Assembly: GCA_045106855.1 (NCBI GenBank)
Contig: JBGCFI010000039.1
Span: 1-64,000, forward strand
DNA length: 64,000 nt
DNA from: Granulosicoccus sp045106855
GTDB taxonomy: Bacteria > Pseudomonadota > Gammaproteobacteria > Granulosicoccales > Granulosicoccaceae
Direction of reading: 5' to 3'
The position numbers and the translations under genes were made by a program. Shown here piece by piece: positions 9,334 through 17,499 of this stretch. Each line of letters opens with the position of its first letter. The first letter of the stretch is position 1. The notes under the pieces were generated by a model. That model saw only the letters and a program-made list of their open reading frames with translations. It was not told the DNA's origin and searched no databases.

Positions 9334-11652
9334 TCATTCTCCAGCAGAAAGGGTAAGCAGCAATTGCTGAGCGGGTCGATAAAAAGGGGCGTTTTCCAAC
9401 GCATACAACACCTGACGGCGTGCCTCTGTGTTGTTCTCAAGCTGCAGGTTGGCTCTTGCCTTCCCCAGATGCGCAGAGGCTACATCGTCTACCTGCATAC
9501 CGAGAAGCGCATTGAACTCTCGTAAGGCACGCTCAGGATCTTTACTCGTCAGGTAGTGCTGTCCCAGCCACTGATGGACTTCGGTTTCATAAGGCATGAC
9601 CCAGTTGAGCGCTTCCATGACAACAACCGCCTCATCGAAGCGTTCGCGCGCACGAAGGTCCACAATCAGCTCATACAGCTGATCTGGGTTGTGTCCACCG
9701 CGCTGTTGCCATTCCAGTAAAACCTCGACAGCGTCGTCATCATGACCTTGTTCTGCCAATACAGTTGCAAGCACCGAATAGGCATTGCCTTCACCAACCC
9801 GTTCAGGATATCGACGTATGAGATCGCGAGCGAGCGCTTCGGCATTAACCCAGTCTTCGGACTGAAGGACACCTTCCAATCGGCGCGTCACCGCGCTGTA
9901 TTCGTCAAGGGTGTCCAGGATCACACCCCATTGTCTCTCGAGATGTTCGGTAAAGGCGGCATCAAAGCTGCGATGATCATCACCCAGAGCGACTTGTAAG
10001 GCCTCCGAGGTTGAAGCACCGTCAGCGAATTGCTTGAGCATTTGCACAAGCGCTTCATGCCCCCAGCGACTCGCGATAAAATCGCACACCAGGCCCGCTT
10101 GCATGTAGGACACTTGTACCTGTCCGTTATAACTGGGACGGACAAAGCCCTGATCAAGCGTCTCTAACGGTAATAGCTGTCCCTGTTTGATCGCTGTGAG
10201 TACATCAAGTGACAATTCACGATCTGCCAGTGGACCGGTATTCCATTCTTCATAAACGGAAAGACCTTCACTGAACCAGCGAGGCAACTGATGATTGGTA
10301 GCCTCGAGCGTAAACACGTGGGCAATTTCATGCCAAAGCGTACTACCCCAATGAAAAGAACCAGAGGCCCGGGCCTTCGGACTATCCATTGCGGTCAGGT
10401 ATCCAAAGGTAACGCCCAGCAAACCGATACCCGGCGTGCTGACGGTACGCACGGCAAAGTCATCATGATCATGGTATAGCTCTACTACCATGGGGCGACG
10501 AAGCGTAAAATCGTATCGACTGGTAAACAACTGCACCGCCCTGACGGACAAATCGATAACGTAGGGTTCCAGCGCATCGGCATCTTCACGATCCAGACGA
10601 ATAAGAACTCTGCCCAGAATGTTATCAGCATCCTGGGGATCGGGAACGTCAACCGAACTTACCCGCATATTGTCAAGATCATCCAGGAGACGAAGTGTAT
10701 TGACGGTTTTAGCATCAAACGGGTCTCGCACATAGGCTTGCTGCAAATGATAACGGGCAGCGAAGACATTGTTGATGCGTAACTGGTTTATACCCAGGTC
10801 CCGGTGGGCACTGACAAGATCGGGATCAACATCGACTGCGCGTTGATAGAGATCAACCGCTTCTCTATAACGGTAAGTGATAATGTAAAAATGCGCAGGT
10901 ATCGCATAGACGTTGCCGTAACCCGGATTGTATTGCAAAGCAAGGTCAATCCATTGTGTCAGCGGCTTATCTTGAAGCAGATTTGCTCCGGCATACAATG
11001 CATACACCTCTAAGGGTGGAAAACCCTGCGCATTTGCCTGCTCAAGGGCGCGCCCCAACAGCTCTCTTGCAACGTCCAGATTCTGCAATTCAAGTTCGAT
11101 ACGTGCCATCAGAAGTAATGCATGAACATGGTCAGGATGCTCGGTCAGAATGGACTCAAGCAATTGCCTGGCACGACCTTCAAACCCTTCAGCCAGACTT
11201 TGAGCAAGCCCGACCCTGGCCGGTAACCAGTCCTCGTCGTAAAGTAACGCCTCCCTGAACAGTGCTTCGGCATCACTGACTTGATGTGTCTGTAGATACA
11301 ACTGTGCCCAGTGTGTCTTTATAACAGGATCACTACTACTGGCCGCTAATTCGCGGTAGAGACGGTTTGCCTGGCGGGTGTCTCCAAGGGCGGCGGCTGC
11401 ATCTGCTTTGTCGAGTCCTTCTGAGGTATCCAGTAACTTTTTATAACAGCGTTCGGCGCTCTCGCGCTCTCCGCGATATTTGACATCATCACAGGCTCTG
11501 ACTGACTCAGATCGGGATGCATCGTAATGGATCGTGATGGCGTAGGTTGAACAACTGAGCATAAACAGGAAAAGCGAGCCAACTACAGCGCCCATCCGGA
11601 TCCGCCTACCCCGTGTGAGTACCAGCGACTGAGACGATGCAGCGCACTTCAT
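9334..11652 (-). CDS. Exported TPR protein with a gluzincin-type HEXXH peptidase motif
   Basis: Protein of 772 residues with a signal-like N-terminus (a hydrophobic stretch ending near STYA). TPR-type helical repeats run over about residues 50-330. A peptidase-like core carries HEIAH at about 440-444 and a downstream FSEGLSVYEEW segment, whose Glu would be the third zinc ligand. More TPR-like repeats form the C-terminus. This is the arrangement of peptidase MA-like gluzincins in bacterial envelope proteins. Start: ATG at 11652 has AGGG eight bases upstream, overlapping the stop of the caspase-like gene; earlier in-frame starts up to 11685 lack this. I infer a periplasmic protease or scaffold acting with the MoxR system. 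Confidence 0.8.
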   Translation of the reverse strand: MKCAASSQSLVLTRGRRIRMGAVVGSLFLFMLSCSTYAITIHYDASRSESVRACDDVKYRGERESAERCYKKLLDTSEGLDKADAAAALGDTRQANRLYRELAASSSDPVIKTHWAQLYLQTHQVSDAEALFREALLYDEDWLPARVGLAQSLAEGFEGRARQLLESILTEHPDHVHALLLMARIELELQNLDVARELLGRALEQANAQGFPPLEVYALYAGANLLQDKPLTQWIDLALQYNPGYGNVYAIPAHFYIITYRYREAVDLYQRAVDVDPDLVSAHRDLGINQLRINNVFAARYHLQQAYVRDPFDAKTVNTLRLLDDLDNMRVSSVDVPDPQDADNILGRVLIRLDREDADALEPYVIDLSVRAVQLFTSRYDFTLRRPMVVELYHDHDDFAVRTVSTPGIGLLGVTFGYLTAMDSPKARASGSFHWGSTLWHEIAHVFTLEATNHQLPRWFSEGLSVYEEWNTGPLADRELSLDVLTAIKQGQLLPLETLDQGFVRPSYNGQVQVSYMQAGLVCDFIASRWGHEALVQMLKQFADGASTSEALQVALGDDHRSFDAAFTEHLERQWGVILDTLDEYSAVTRRLEGVLQSEDWVNAEALARDLIRRYPERVGEGNAYSVLATVLAEQGHDDDAVEVLLEWQQRGGHNPDQLYELIVDLRARERFDEAVVVMEALNWVMPYETEVHQWLGQHYLTSKDPERALREFNALLGMQVDDVASAHLGKARANLQLENNTEARRQVLYALENAPFYRPAQQLLLTLSAGE

Positions 11653-11662
11653 GCGCAGTGCC

Positions 11663-12676
11663 CTAACTATTTGCATCGCCATCACTCCAGCCGGTGGCTT
11701 CGTCTATTGATTGCTGCAGTCGCGCGATGGATAAAAGCAGTACTTCAAGTTCACGATAATAAGTCTCTACGGGCATATCGGGTTTACGCTGCCGTAACGC
11801 CTTGAAGGTCTGCTCCAGACCCAGCCTTTCCTCGAGCAAAGTAGCCACTAGCGGGTCATCTTTGGCATCACGCAACGAACCCAGTAAAGCGACAGCTACA
11901 TCATCAGCGTTTTCACCGCGTATGCGCGAATGCTCCGAGGCCAGCAGGTTCTGTTGTTCATAGTACTCAACGGTACGTGCCTCTGCGAATCTATAGGCTT
12001 CAGCGATAGTGAGAATCTCGTTTCGATCATAATCAGCAACGTCACTTTTCATGGCTTCACTGAGAAAATTGTGAAAACGTATCGCATTTATCTCGCCGCC
12101 ACTTTTGGTGGCAGTAACCAGAACCCTACCCAATTGCGACATCGTATCGAGTGCTGCGCCACTGGCACTGGCGGCAAGCACAACCAGCTGTGTGGCCGTG
12201 GGCACAGTGTTTAACGCTGCAATCAAGTCATCACTGCTAATGTCAGGTCCGGTTACATTGAATCGCCAGCCATTAGTGTCAGCGTTGCCATGTCCTGTCA
12301 TGATTAACACGAAGGTGGGTTCTTGCATGGCATCGTCAGCGCCAGCGGCAAGATCAGATTGCATTCTGGCGGCCTGCTGAGCAATAGCCTCGAGAATTGT
12401 TTCCCGGGTAGAGGTTTCATCAAGTGAAACGATTAGGGAGGCATCACTTTCCAGTGATGACAGGGCGCTGTTGAAAACCTCTGACGATGCAGAAAATGCC
12501 TCACTGTATTCCGTGTTACCTCCCAGCCCGGTTACCACTACGCTATAGGTTCTGGCTGTTGCAGGCAGAATGCATAACATAAGACAGATGAAAATTGCCG
12601 TTGAACACAGCCGACTGCGAAGTATCGCAGCGCTAAAGGTTGATGGATAATCATCTACGGGCCTGAAGGGAATCAT
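11663..12676 (-). CDS. Exported caspase-fold (C13/C14-like) protein lacking the catalytic Cys
   Basis: A 337-residue protein with an N-terminal signal or anchor (about 20-41), then an alpha/beta domain resembling legumain/caspase-like hydrolases. It has the histidine motif LIMTGHGN (His129) followed by the strand-loop VVLAASASG. In active enzymes that loop reads like VVLDACHSG, so the nucleophile Cys position is Ser170 and the preceding Asp is Ala168. The C-terminal third is helical and rich in Arg/Glu. Start: ATG at 12676 overlaps the upstream stop as ATGA and has GAGG and GGA upstream; the longer frame to 12757 lies inside the upstream gene. Probably a pseudo-protease acting as a binding protein, though a Ser nucleophile is possible. 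Confidence 0.65.
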   Translation of the reverse strand: MIPFRPVDDYPSTFSAAILRSRLCSTAIFICLMLCILPATARTYSVVVTGLGGNTEYSEAFSASSEVFNSALSSLESDASLIVSLDETSTRETILEAIAQQAARMQSDLAAGADDAMQEPTFVLIMTGHGNADTNGWRFNVTGPDISSDDLIAALNTVPTATQLVVLAASASGAALDTMSQLGRVLVTATKSGGEINAIRFHNFLSEAMKSDVADYDRNEILTIAEAYRFAEARTVEYYEQQNLLASEHSRIRGENADDVAVALLGSLRDAKDDPLVATLLEERLGLEQTFKALRQRKPDMPVETYYRELEVLLLSIARLQQSIDEATGWSDGDANS

Positions 12677-14997
12677 AAGCGCTTCCACCTCAATCTTGCT
12701 AACCACTCTGCTGCCTTGGCGAGGAACAGACAAAAGAAGAAAAATGGCATATTCCACAATGGCAAACTGACTTCACGTTTCAGCGCTGCGTTGTTCTGTG
12801 TCAGTACATCGCGTAGCTGGTCGGCATCTCTAAAAGCCAGGTAGCGTCCGCCTGTTGCATCAGCAACCCTCTTAAGGAAGTCCTCTTGTTGTGTATTGTC
12901 ATAGCTCTCCGCAGTGCCTGACTCGCGGATCCACCAATGTTCAGCTGATACCAAGGTCCCCTGTGGAGATTCCCCACCTAAGGGCGTCATTGCGTTAATT
13001 GTGTAAGGTCCGTCAAGCGCAGTGTCAACCATACCCATGTACGAGCCCGGCAACTGGGCGTCAGCCTGTAGCTCAACCGTTCGCCTGGAACCGTCTGGCA
13101 GAGTCATCTGCACAGGTAGGCTTGCCTGGCGCAATGGCTCGAAAGCGGCGGTGTAGGCATTGACAGTAACAGTCGCGGTGTCACTATCACGATAGATCGG
13201 TTTGGTTGCTGCAACGCTGATTCGCGGAACCACCACATCTACGAGCATGGTTGCCAGCTGTCGCCAGAACGTTTCATGACGCTGATCGGTGGACTCCAGT
13301 CCCATTTGCCATCGCCATGTACCACTGGTTCCAAGCACAACGCTCAGGCCCTTTCCATAACGCTGGCTTACCAGTAACGGTTCGACGTTTGTCCCAGCTG
13401 AATCAAGATCGGTGTGCTCGAGCAAAACGACCGCTCCAGGCTTAACCTTACCAACAGACTGCCAGTCTGCAAGCTCTGGCAGGCCTTCCCAGGCTTGCGC
13501 ATTTGCCGACGTTGTGTCGTCAAGCGATAACCAGTCGCTGCGGTAACCTGAAACAGTAGGTATTACCTGCTTGCGGTCGCGCAAGAAAGTATTCGCGGCA
13601 AGCCTTGCATCAAGTATTACCGGCAGCGCGGCAGCAACTACTGATCTGCCCCAGCCACCATCAGCCAGCCCGTGTCTACCCGCTAGCATCATAAGCGAGC
13701 CCCCCCGGACACTGACAAAATCACGTAACGCCAGTTGCTGTTCGGTGTTGAGCTCGGCCGCCTCCAGACTCCCTATGATTACCGCGTCGTAGCTGAAAAG
13801 ATCCTCTCGGGTAGAAGGAAAACCATCAGCCAGTTCATTAGCATCTCGCACGCCCTGACGGTAAAACTTGTTGGGTGAGGTGCGAAGCAGAGAGACTACT
13901 TCGACAGTGGGGTGATTATGGAGAGCACGGCGTAAAAATTTGTACTCCCAACGAGGCTCACCCTCAACGTACAGGATCCGTTTTGGGGACGCCACGACCC
14001 TGAGAACTCTTGACTGTTCGTTGTTAGTGGTGTCCGGATCAATCAGCTCATCATTACTGACAACCTCAAATCGAAGTTGCCTTATTCCTTCATCGCCTGT
14101 TGGCAAAGACACTTCGTGCACACTTTCATTGACCGTCGCTGGTAACTGGATATCTTCAGCAACGATGAGATCCCGGCCGGCGAAGACCCGAACACGCGCA
14201 CTTCCTCCCTTGGAGTGAGAAATATCCAGTCTGGCGGTAAGCTGGACATTAGGCGCTGCTTGTTCAGCGAGTGTGACGTTGCTGAGCTGGATATCAGAAG
14301 GATGTCTGACTCGCCCCACCCCGACAGTATGTACCGGGACTCCCGCTGCACTCAGACGTTGCCACCATTGAGCATCCACAATATCACTGTTATCTGATCC
14401 ATCCGAGATCAGTACGACGGCAGCGAGTGCATTCTGGGCAACTGTTCCCAATAGCTCGTCCAGCCCTTTGGCAATATGCGTTTTGGACGATGGCTCGATG
14501 GCGTCAAGCTCCTCAGCCAATGTGATGTTTTGTAAAGAAGCACCTTGCGCATACAACGCAGCTTCAAACTCGGCATTACTCTCGAGCGCCAGGCTATCGA
14601 CAATGGAATTTGCAGCGCTCAGCCTGCTTTGCACCTGAGATGTTGAAGTACGATTTGCAGCCACATCCTCCGTGCGCATGCTTTGAGAAGTATCAACAAC
14701 CCACGCAACCGTATTTTCTCCCTGTTCGGCAACTTCAAGTTTTAGCGCAGGCTGCCAGAGCATAACGAGCACGACAATGGCAACAAAGCCTTGCAGGCAA
14801 AAAACGAGCGAACGACGAGATTTGGCGAGCGAACGCCTCCATACACTTGCCAGAATAAGTGCAAGCGCCAGAACAATCGCTATGCCCAGAAACAGCAGTG
14901 GCCACGGGCTGTCGAAACCGAGAGTGGCTTCCCGCCACGAAGAAACCGGGTACTTGAATAGCCACTCAAACACTCGCAGCACTCCGGAACCAGTCAC
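12673..14997 (-). CDS. VWA and glutamine-amidotransferase-like membrane protein
   Basis: A 774-residue inner-membrane protein. Two N-terminal membrane segments lie at about 30-51 and 64-82. A VWA domain with the motif VVDTSQSM follows at about 99-106. A domain typical of class I amidotransferase-like proteins in these operons comes next (around YDAVIIGSLEAAELN and RGGSLMMLAGRHG). A C-terminal hydrophobic segment (WNMPFFFFCLFLA) ends it. No amidotransferase Cys nucleophile is evident, so this domain is probably structural. GTG at 14997 is the outermost start; a GTG six codons in, after CCGGA, is also possible. It is the second gene of the operon, 70 bases after the DUF4159 gene. Confidence 0.8.
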   Translation of the reverse strand: MTGSGVLRVFEWLFKYPVSSWREATLGFDSPWPLLFLGIAIVLALALILASVWRRSLAKSRRSLVFCLQGFVAIVVLVMLWQPALKLEVAEQGENTVAWVVDTSQSMRTEDVAANRTSTSQVQSRLSAANSIVDSLALESNAEFEAALYAQGASLQNITLAEELDAIEPSSKTHIAKGLDELLGTVAQNALAAVVLISDGSDNSDIVDAQWWQRLSAAGVPVHTVGVGRVRHPSDIQLSNVTLAEQAAPNVQLTARLDISHSKGGSARVRVFAGRDLIVAEDIQLPATVNESVHEVSLPTGDEGIRQLRFEVVSNDELIDPDTTNNEQSRVLRVVASPKRILYVEGEPRWEYKFLRRALHNHPTVEVVSLLRTSPNKFYRQGVRDANELADGFPSTREDLFSYDAVIIGSLEAAELNTEQQLALRDFVSVRGGSLMMLAGRHGLADGGWGRSVVAAALPVILDARLAANTFLRDRKQVIPTVSGYRSDWLSLDDTTSANAQAWEGLPELADWQSVGKVKPGAVVLLEHTDLDSAGTNVEPLLVSQRYGKGLSVVLGTSGTWRWQMGLESTDQRHETFWRQLATMLVDVVVPRISVAATKPIYRDSDTATVTVNAYTAAFEPLRQASLPVQMTLPDGSRRTVELQADAQLPGSYMGMVDTALDGPYTINAMTPLGGESPQGTLVSAEHWWIRESGTAESYDNTQQEDFLKRVADATGGRYLAFRDADQLRDVLTQNNAALKREVSLPLWNMPFFFFCLFLAKAAEWLARLRWKRL

Positions 14998-15066
14998 GGT
15001 AGGTAACCATACAAAGCACCAGACGTGGGCACACGGCTTCGCTGGTGATAAACGGACCGGTCATTG

Positions 15067-15789
15067 TCAGTGTGTCATTGCGTATAGCACGTAATTAACT
15101 CCCAGCCTGTAAGCCTGGGCCGTCAAGGGCGCTGGATAACGGGCATCGTCAGCGTGCTCCCAGGCATCACCAATGTCCTGATTAAAATTGATCGCTACCA
15201 TTGTTCTGCCCTGTTCATCACTAATGCCGCGCCATCTAGGCACCCGACCGCCCTTTTCATAGGTTCTATTATTCATAAGAGCTCGAATACCTGGGATTTG
15301 TTCCCGCTGTGCAAGATCATAGAGTACGTGAAAAGCTTCGTTTCTCTCATCAAGATCCTCGATTTGCTTGTCAGGAAAAACCTGATTCATGACAAATTCA
15401 AACTGTTGCCACTCATAGACTCCGTGAAAGTCATCCACCATCATGAACCCGCCGCGTAACAGGTACTCTCTCAGCATCAGGATCTCATCAGGCGATAATG
15501 CCATCGACCCCACTTCAACAACGTACAACCAGGGGTAGTCGAAGATGCTGTTATCATTCATACGTACCAGCACACCATCTGGCGCAACATCTACCCGTGT
15601 CAGTCTATCCAGACCGGCGTTGAAATGCGTTTCAGCTTCCGGCCAATCAGCCCGCCAACGGGGCCAGTCATCATAGGCCGATTGTGCGTAAACCAATCGC
15701 GCAAAAGTGAATTCGCGGGCTTCCGCATCCATTGAACAGTGCAATGATGCGGCCATAATGAGTCCAACAATCAAGATGACATGTCTCAT
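15067..15789 (-). CDS. DUF4159 domain exported protein
   Basis: A 240-residue protein with a signal peptide (about 1-24, ending SMDAEA) and a DUF4159 domain covering the rest. Visible family landmarks are FARLVYA, the NDNSIFDYPWLYVVE segment, LREYLLRGGFMMVDDFHG and a late INFNQDIGDAWEHADD. The fold is amidotransferase-like and the function unknown, but it is a regular member of MoxR-VWA operons. It is the first gene of the eight-gene minus-strand operon. A TATAGT hexamer at 15796-15801 lies so close to the ATG that, if it is the -10 box, the transcript would be nearly leaderless. Confidence 0.85.
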   Translation of the reverse strand: MRHVILIVGLIMAASLHCSMDAEAREFTFARLVYAQSAYDDWPRWRADWPEAETHFNAGLDRLTRVDVAPDGVLVRMNDNSIFDYPWLYVVEVGSMALSPDEILMLREYLLRGGFMMVDDFHGVYEWQQFEFVMNQVFPDKQIEDLDERNEAFHVLYDLAQREQIPGIRALMNNRTYEKGGRVPRWRGISDEQGRTMVAINFNQDIGDAWEHADDARYPAPLTAQAYRLGVNYVLYAMTH

Positions 15790-16043
15790 CGGCTCACTAT
15801 ACCTAGTCGGTATCGTCAGTCACACCCCGGGGTATCAATAACCTTATGATTCGTAAAACCGTGTGACATTTTTGCCCGCTTATAAGTCCTAACATGGCCA
15901 ACTCGCCCTATACTAACGGCTCAGCAGACAAAAAAGCGTCAATGAAACGTCAGTTGCTAGCCGACTTACCAACGGTTAGCGTAGTGCGATCACCACTGTG
16001 TCTGGGATGACCACCTTCTATTCCCACCCTCTGAGGAAGAATT
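15790..16043. promoter_or_regulatory. Divergent promoter region between the MoxR operon and fadL
   Basis: A 254-base gap between two outward-facing transcription units. Toward fadL a TATACT hexamer at 15909-15914 is a good -10 candidate without a convincing -35 box. Toward the DUF4159 gene a TATAGT hexamer lies at 15796-15801. The fadL start has a clear GAGGAAG ribosome site just upstream. I see no operator that I can name. Confidence 0.4.
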
Positions 16044-17489
16044 ATGTACAGAAACCCTGCACGACTTCGCCAGTTTGCAGCCGTTCTAGGCCTGGCAACG
16101 GCCAGTGTGCCCGCTGTGTGGCTCGCCGAACCCGTTCACGCAGGTGGCTTCGCCCTGATCGAGCACGGCGCATCCGGACTTGGTCACGCTTATGCCGGAG
16201 CAGCGGCAGTCAGCGCAGACACCTCCACTGTCTGGTTCAACCCGGCAGGGATGAGCGAAATTCGTGGCCGTGAAATAAGCGCCGCACTGCATATCCTCAG
16301 CACGGGAAGTGAGTGGACTGATGAAGGTACGTCGCTGGGATATCGTCTCGGTGGTGCGGAAGTGTCGGGACCCGATACCGCTAGTCCGGGCACGGTCAGC
16401 GCACTGCCCAATTTCTATTATGTTGCGCCCATCAACGACCAATGGAGCTACGGTTTAAGTGTCGGTGTCCCATTTGGGTCTTCCACGGAGTACGATGCCG
16501 ATTGGAAAGGTCGCTACACAACGGTTAAAAGCGGCATCAATATCCTCGACGTCAATCCGGCTCTGTCGTATCAGGTGTCGGAAAAGGTTCGCCTGGGTTT
16601 CGGCATCAGCCTGCAGCGCCTTACCGCCGAGCTGGGAAATAACGTGGACTCTGGCGCTGTTTGCCTGAGTTTCGCTGCAAACCCGGATACGAACTTCAAT
16701 AACGCAGACTGTCTGAATAACCTTCTGACTCCCGGTAATCAGGCAGTCGATTCAACAGCTGAAATCACCGGCGACTCCATTGCATTCGGATTTAATCTGG
16801 GCGCACTTTTTCTTCCCACAGAGAACGTCAAGATCGGAGTTTCCTATCGCCACAGTATCGATCACGAACTGGATGGCGATGCAGACTTTGTTGTCAACCC
16901 CGCGCTCCGGGCACTACTCGACAACAATAACGGTGCCCAGACTCAGGCAATTACTCAGGGATTCCTGCAGGACGGCCCTGCAACAGCAGCCGTTGAACTG
17001 CCGGCATCCTTTTCTCTTTCGGGCGCCTGGCAAGCAACCAATAAAGTCGAGTTACTTTCAGACTTGACATGGACAGGCTGGAGCTCGTTCCAGGAATTAA
17101 AAATCGTTTTCGACAGCCCTTTCCAACCTGATACCAGATCCGTTCAGGAGTGGGAAGACGTGTTTCGTTTCTCTGCAGGGATCAATTACAAACAAAGTCC
17201 TAAACTGACGTTGCGCGCAGGCTATGCGTTCGATGAGGAACCCATCCCGGGACCCGGACGACGTACAGCCCGCATACCCGGCAATGATCGTACATGGCTG
17301 ACCGTCGGAGCTGGCTATCAAGTTTCCAGCGAATTCTCATTTGACATAGGCTTTGCGCACATCATGCTTGACGAAACGGCTATAGACAATCTCAATGAAG
17401 AGCAGGATGGCGCCGGTACTGTCGTGCGCGGCGTGTACGATCCCTCTGTGAATATCCTCTCCGCCCAAATCAACTACGACTTCAACTGA
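16044..17489 (+). CDS. FadL/OmpP1/TodX family outer-membrane transporter
   Basis: Outer-membrane beta-barrel of 481 residues for uptake of long-chain fatty acids or other hydrophobic compounds. It has a signal peptide (about 1-33, cleaved near VHAGGF), the N-terminal plug typical of the family (GFALIEHGASGLGHAYAG) and the diagnostic WFNPAGMSEI segment. Alternating amphipathic strands end in a C-terminal aromatic-containing strand (INYDFN). A Cys pair around residues 212 and 227 lies in an extracellular-loop-like insertion. GAGGAAG precedes the ATG. It is followed after 10 bases by a surface lipase gene, so fatty acids released outside the cell could enter through this protein. Confidence 0.93.
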   Translation: MYRNPARLRQFAAVLGLATASVPAVWLAEPVHAGGFALIEHGASGLGHAYAGAAAVSADTSTVWFNPAGMSEIRGREISAALHILSTGSEWTDEGTSLGYRLGGAEVSGPDTASPGTVSALPNFYYVAPINDQWSYGLSVGVPFGSSTEYDADWKGRYTTVKSGINILDVNPALSYQVSEKVRLGFGISLQRLTAELGNNVDSGAVCLSFAANPDTNFNNADCLNNLLTPGNQAVDSTAEITGDSIAFGFNLGALFLPTENVKIGVSYRHSIDHELDGDADFVVNPALRALLDNNNGAQTQAITQGFLQDGPATAAVELPASFSLSGAWQATNKVELLSDLTWTGWSSFQELKIVFDSPFQPDTRSVQEWEDVFRFSAGINYKQSPKLTLRAGYAFDEEPIPGPGRRTARIPGNDRTWLTVGAGYQVSSEFSFDIGFAHIMLDETAIDNLNEEQDGAGTVVRGVYDPSVNILSAQINYDFN

Positions 17490-17499
17490 GAGCCTGACC

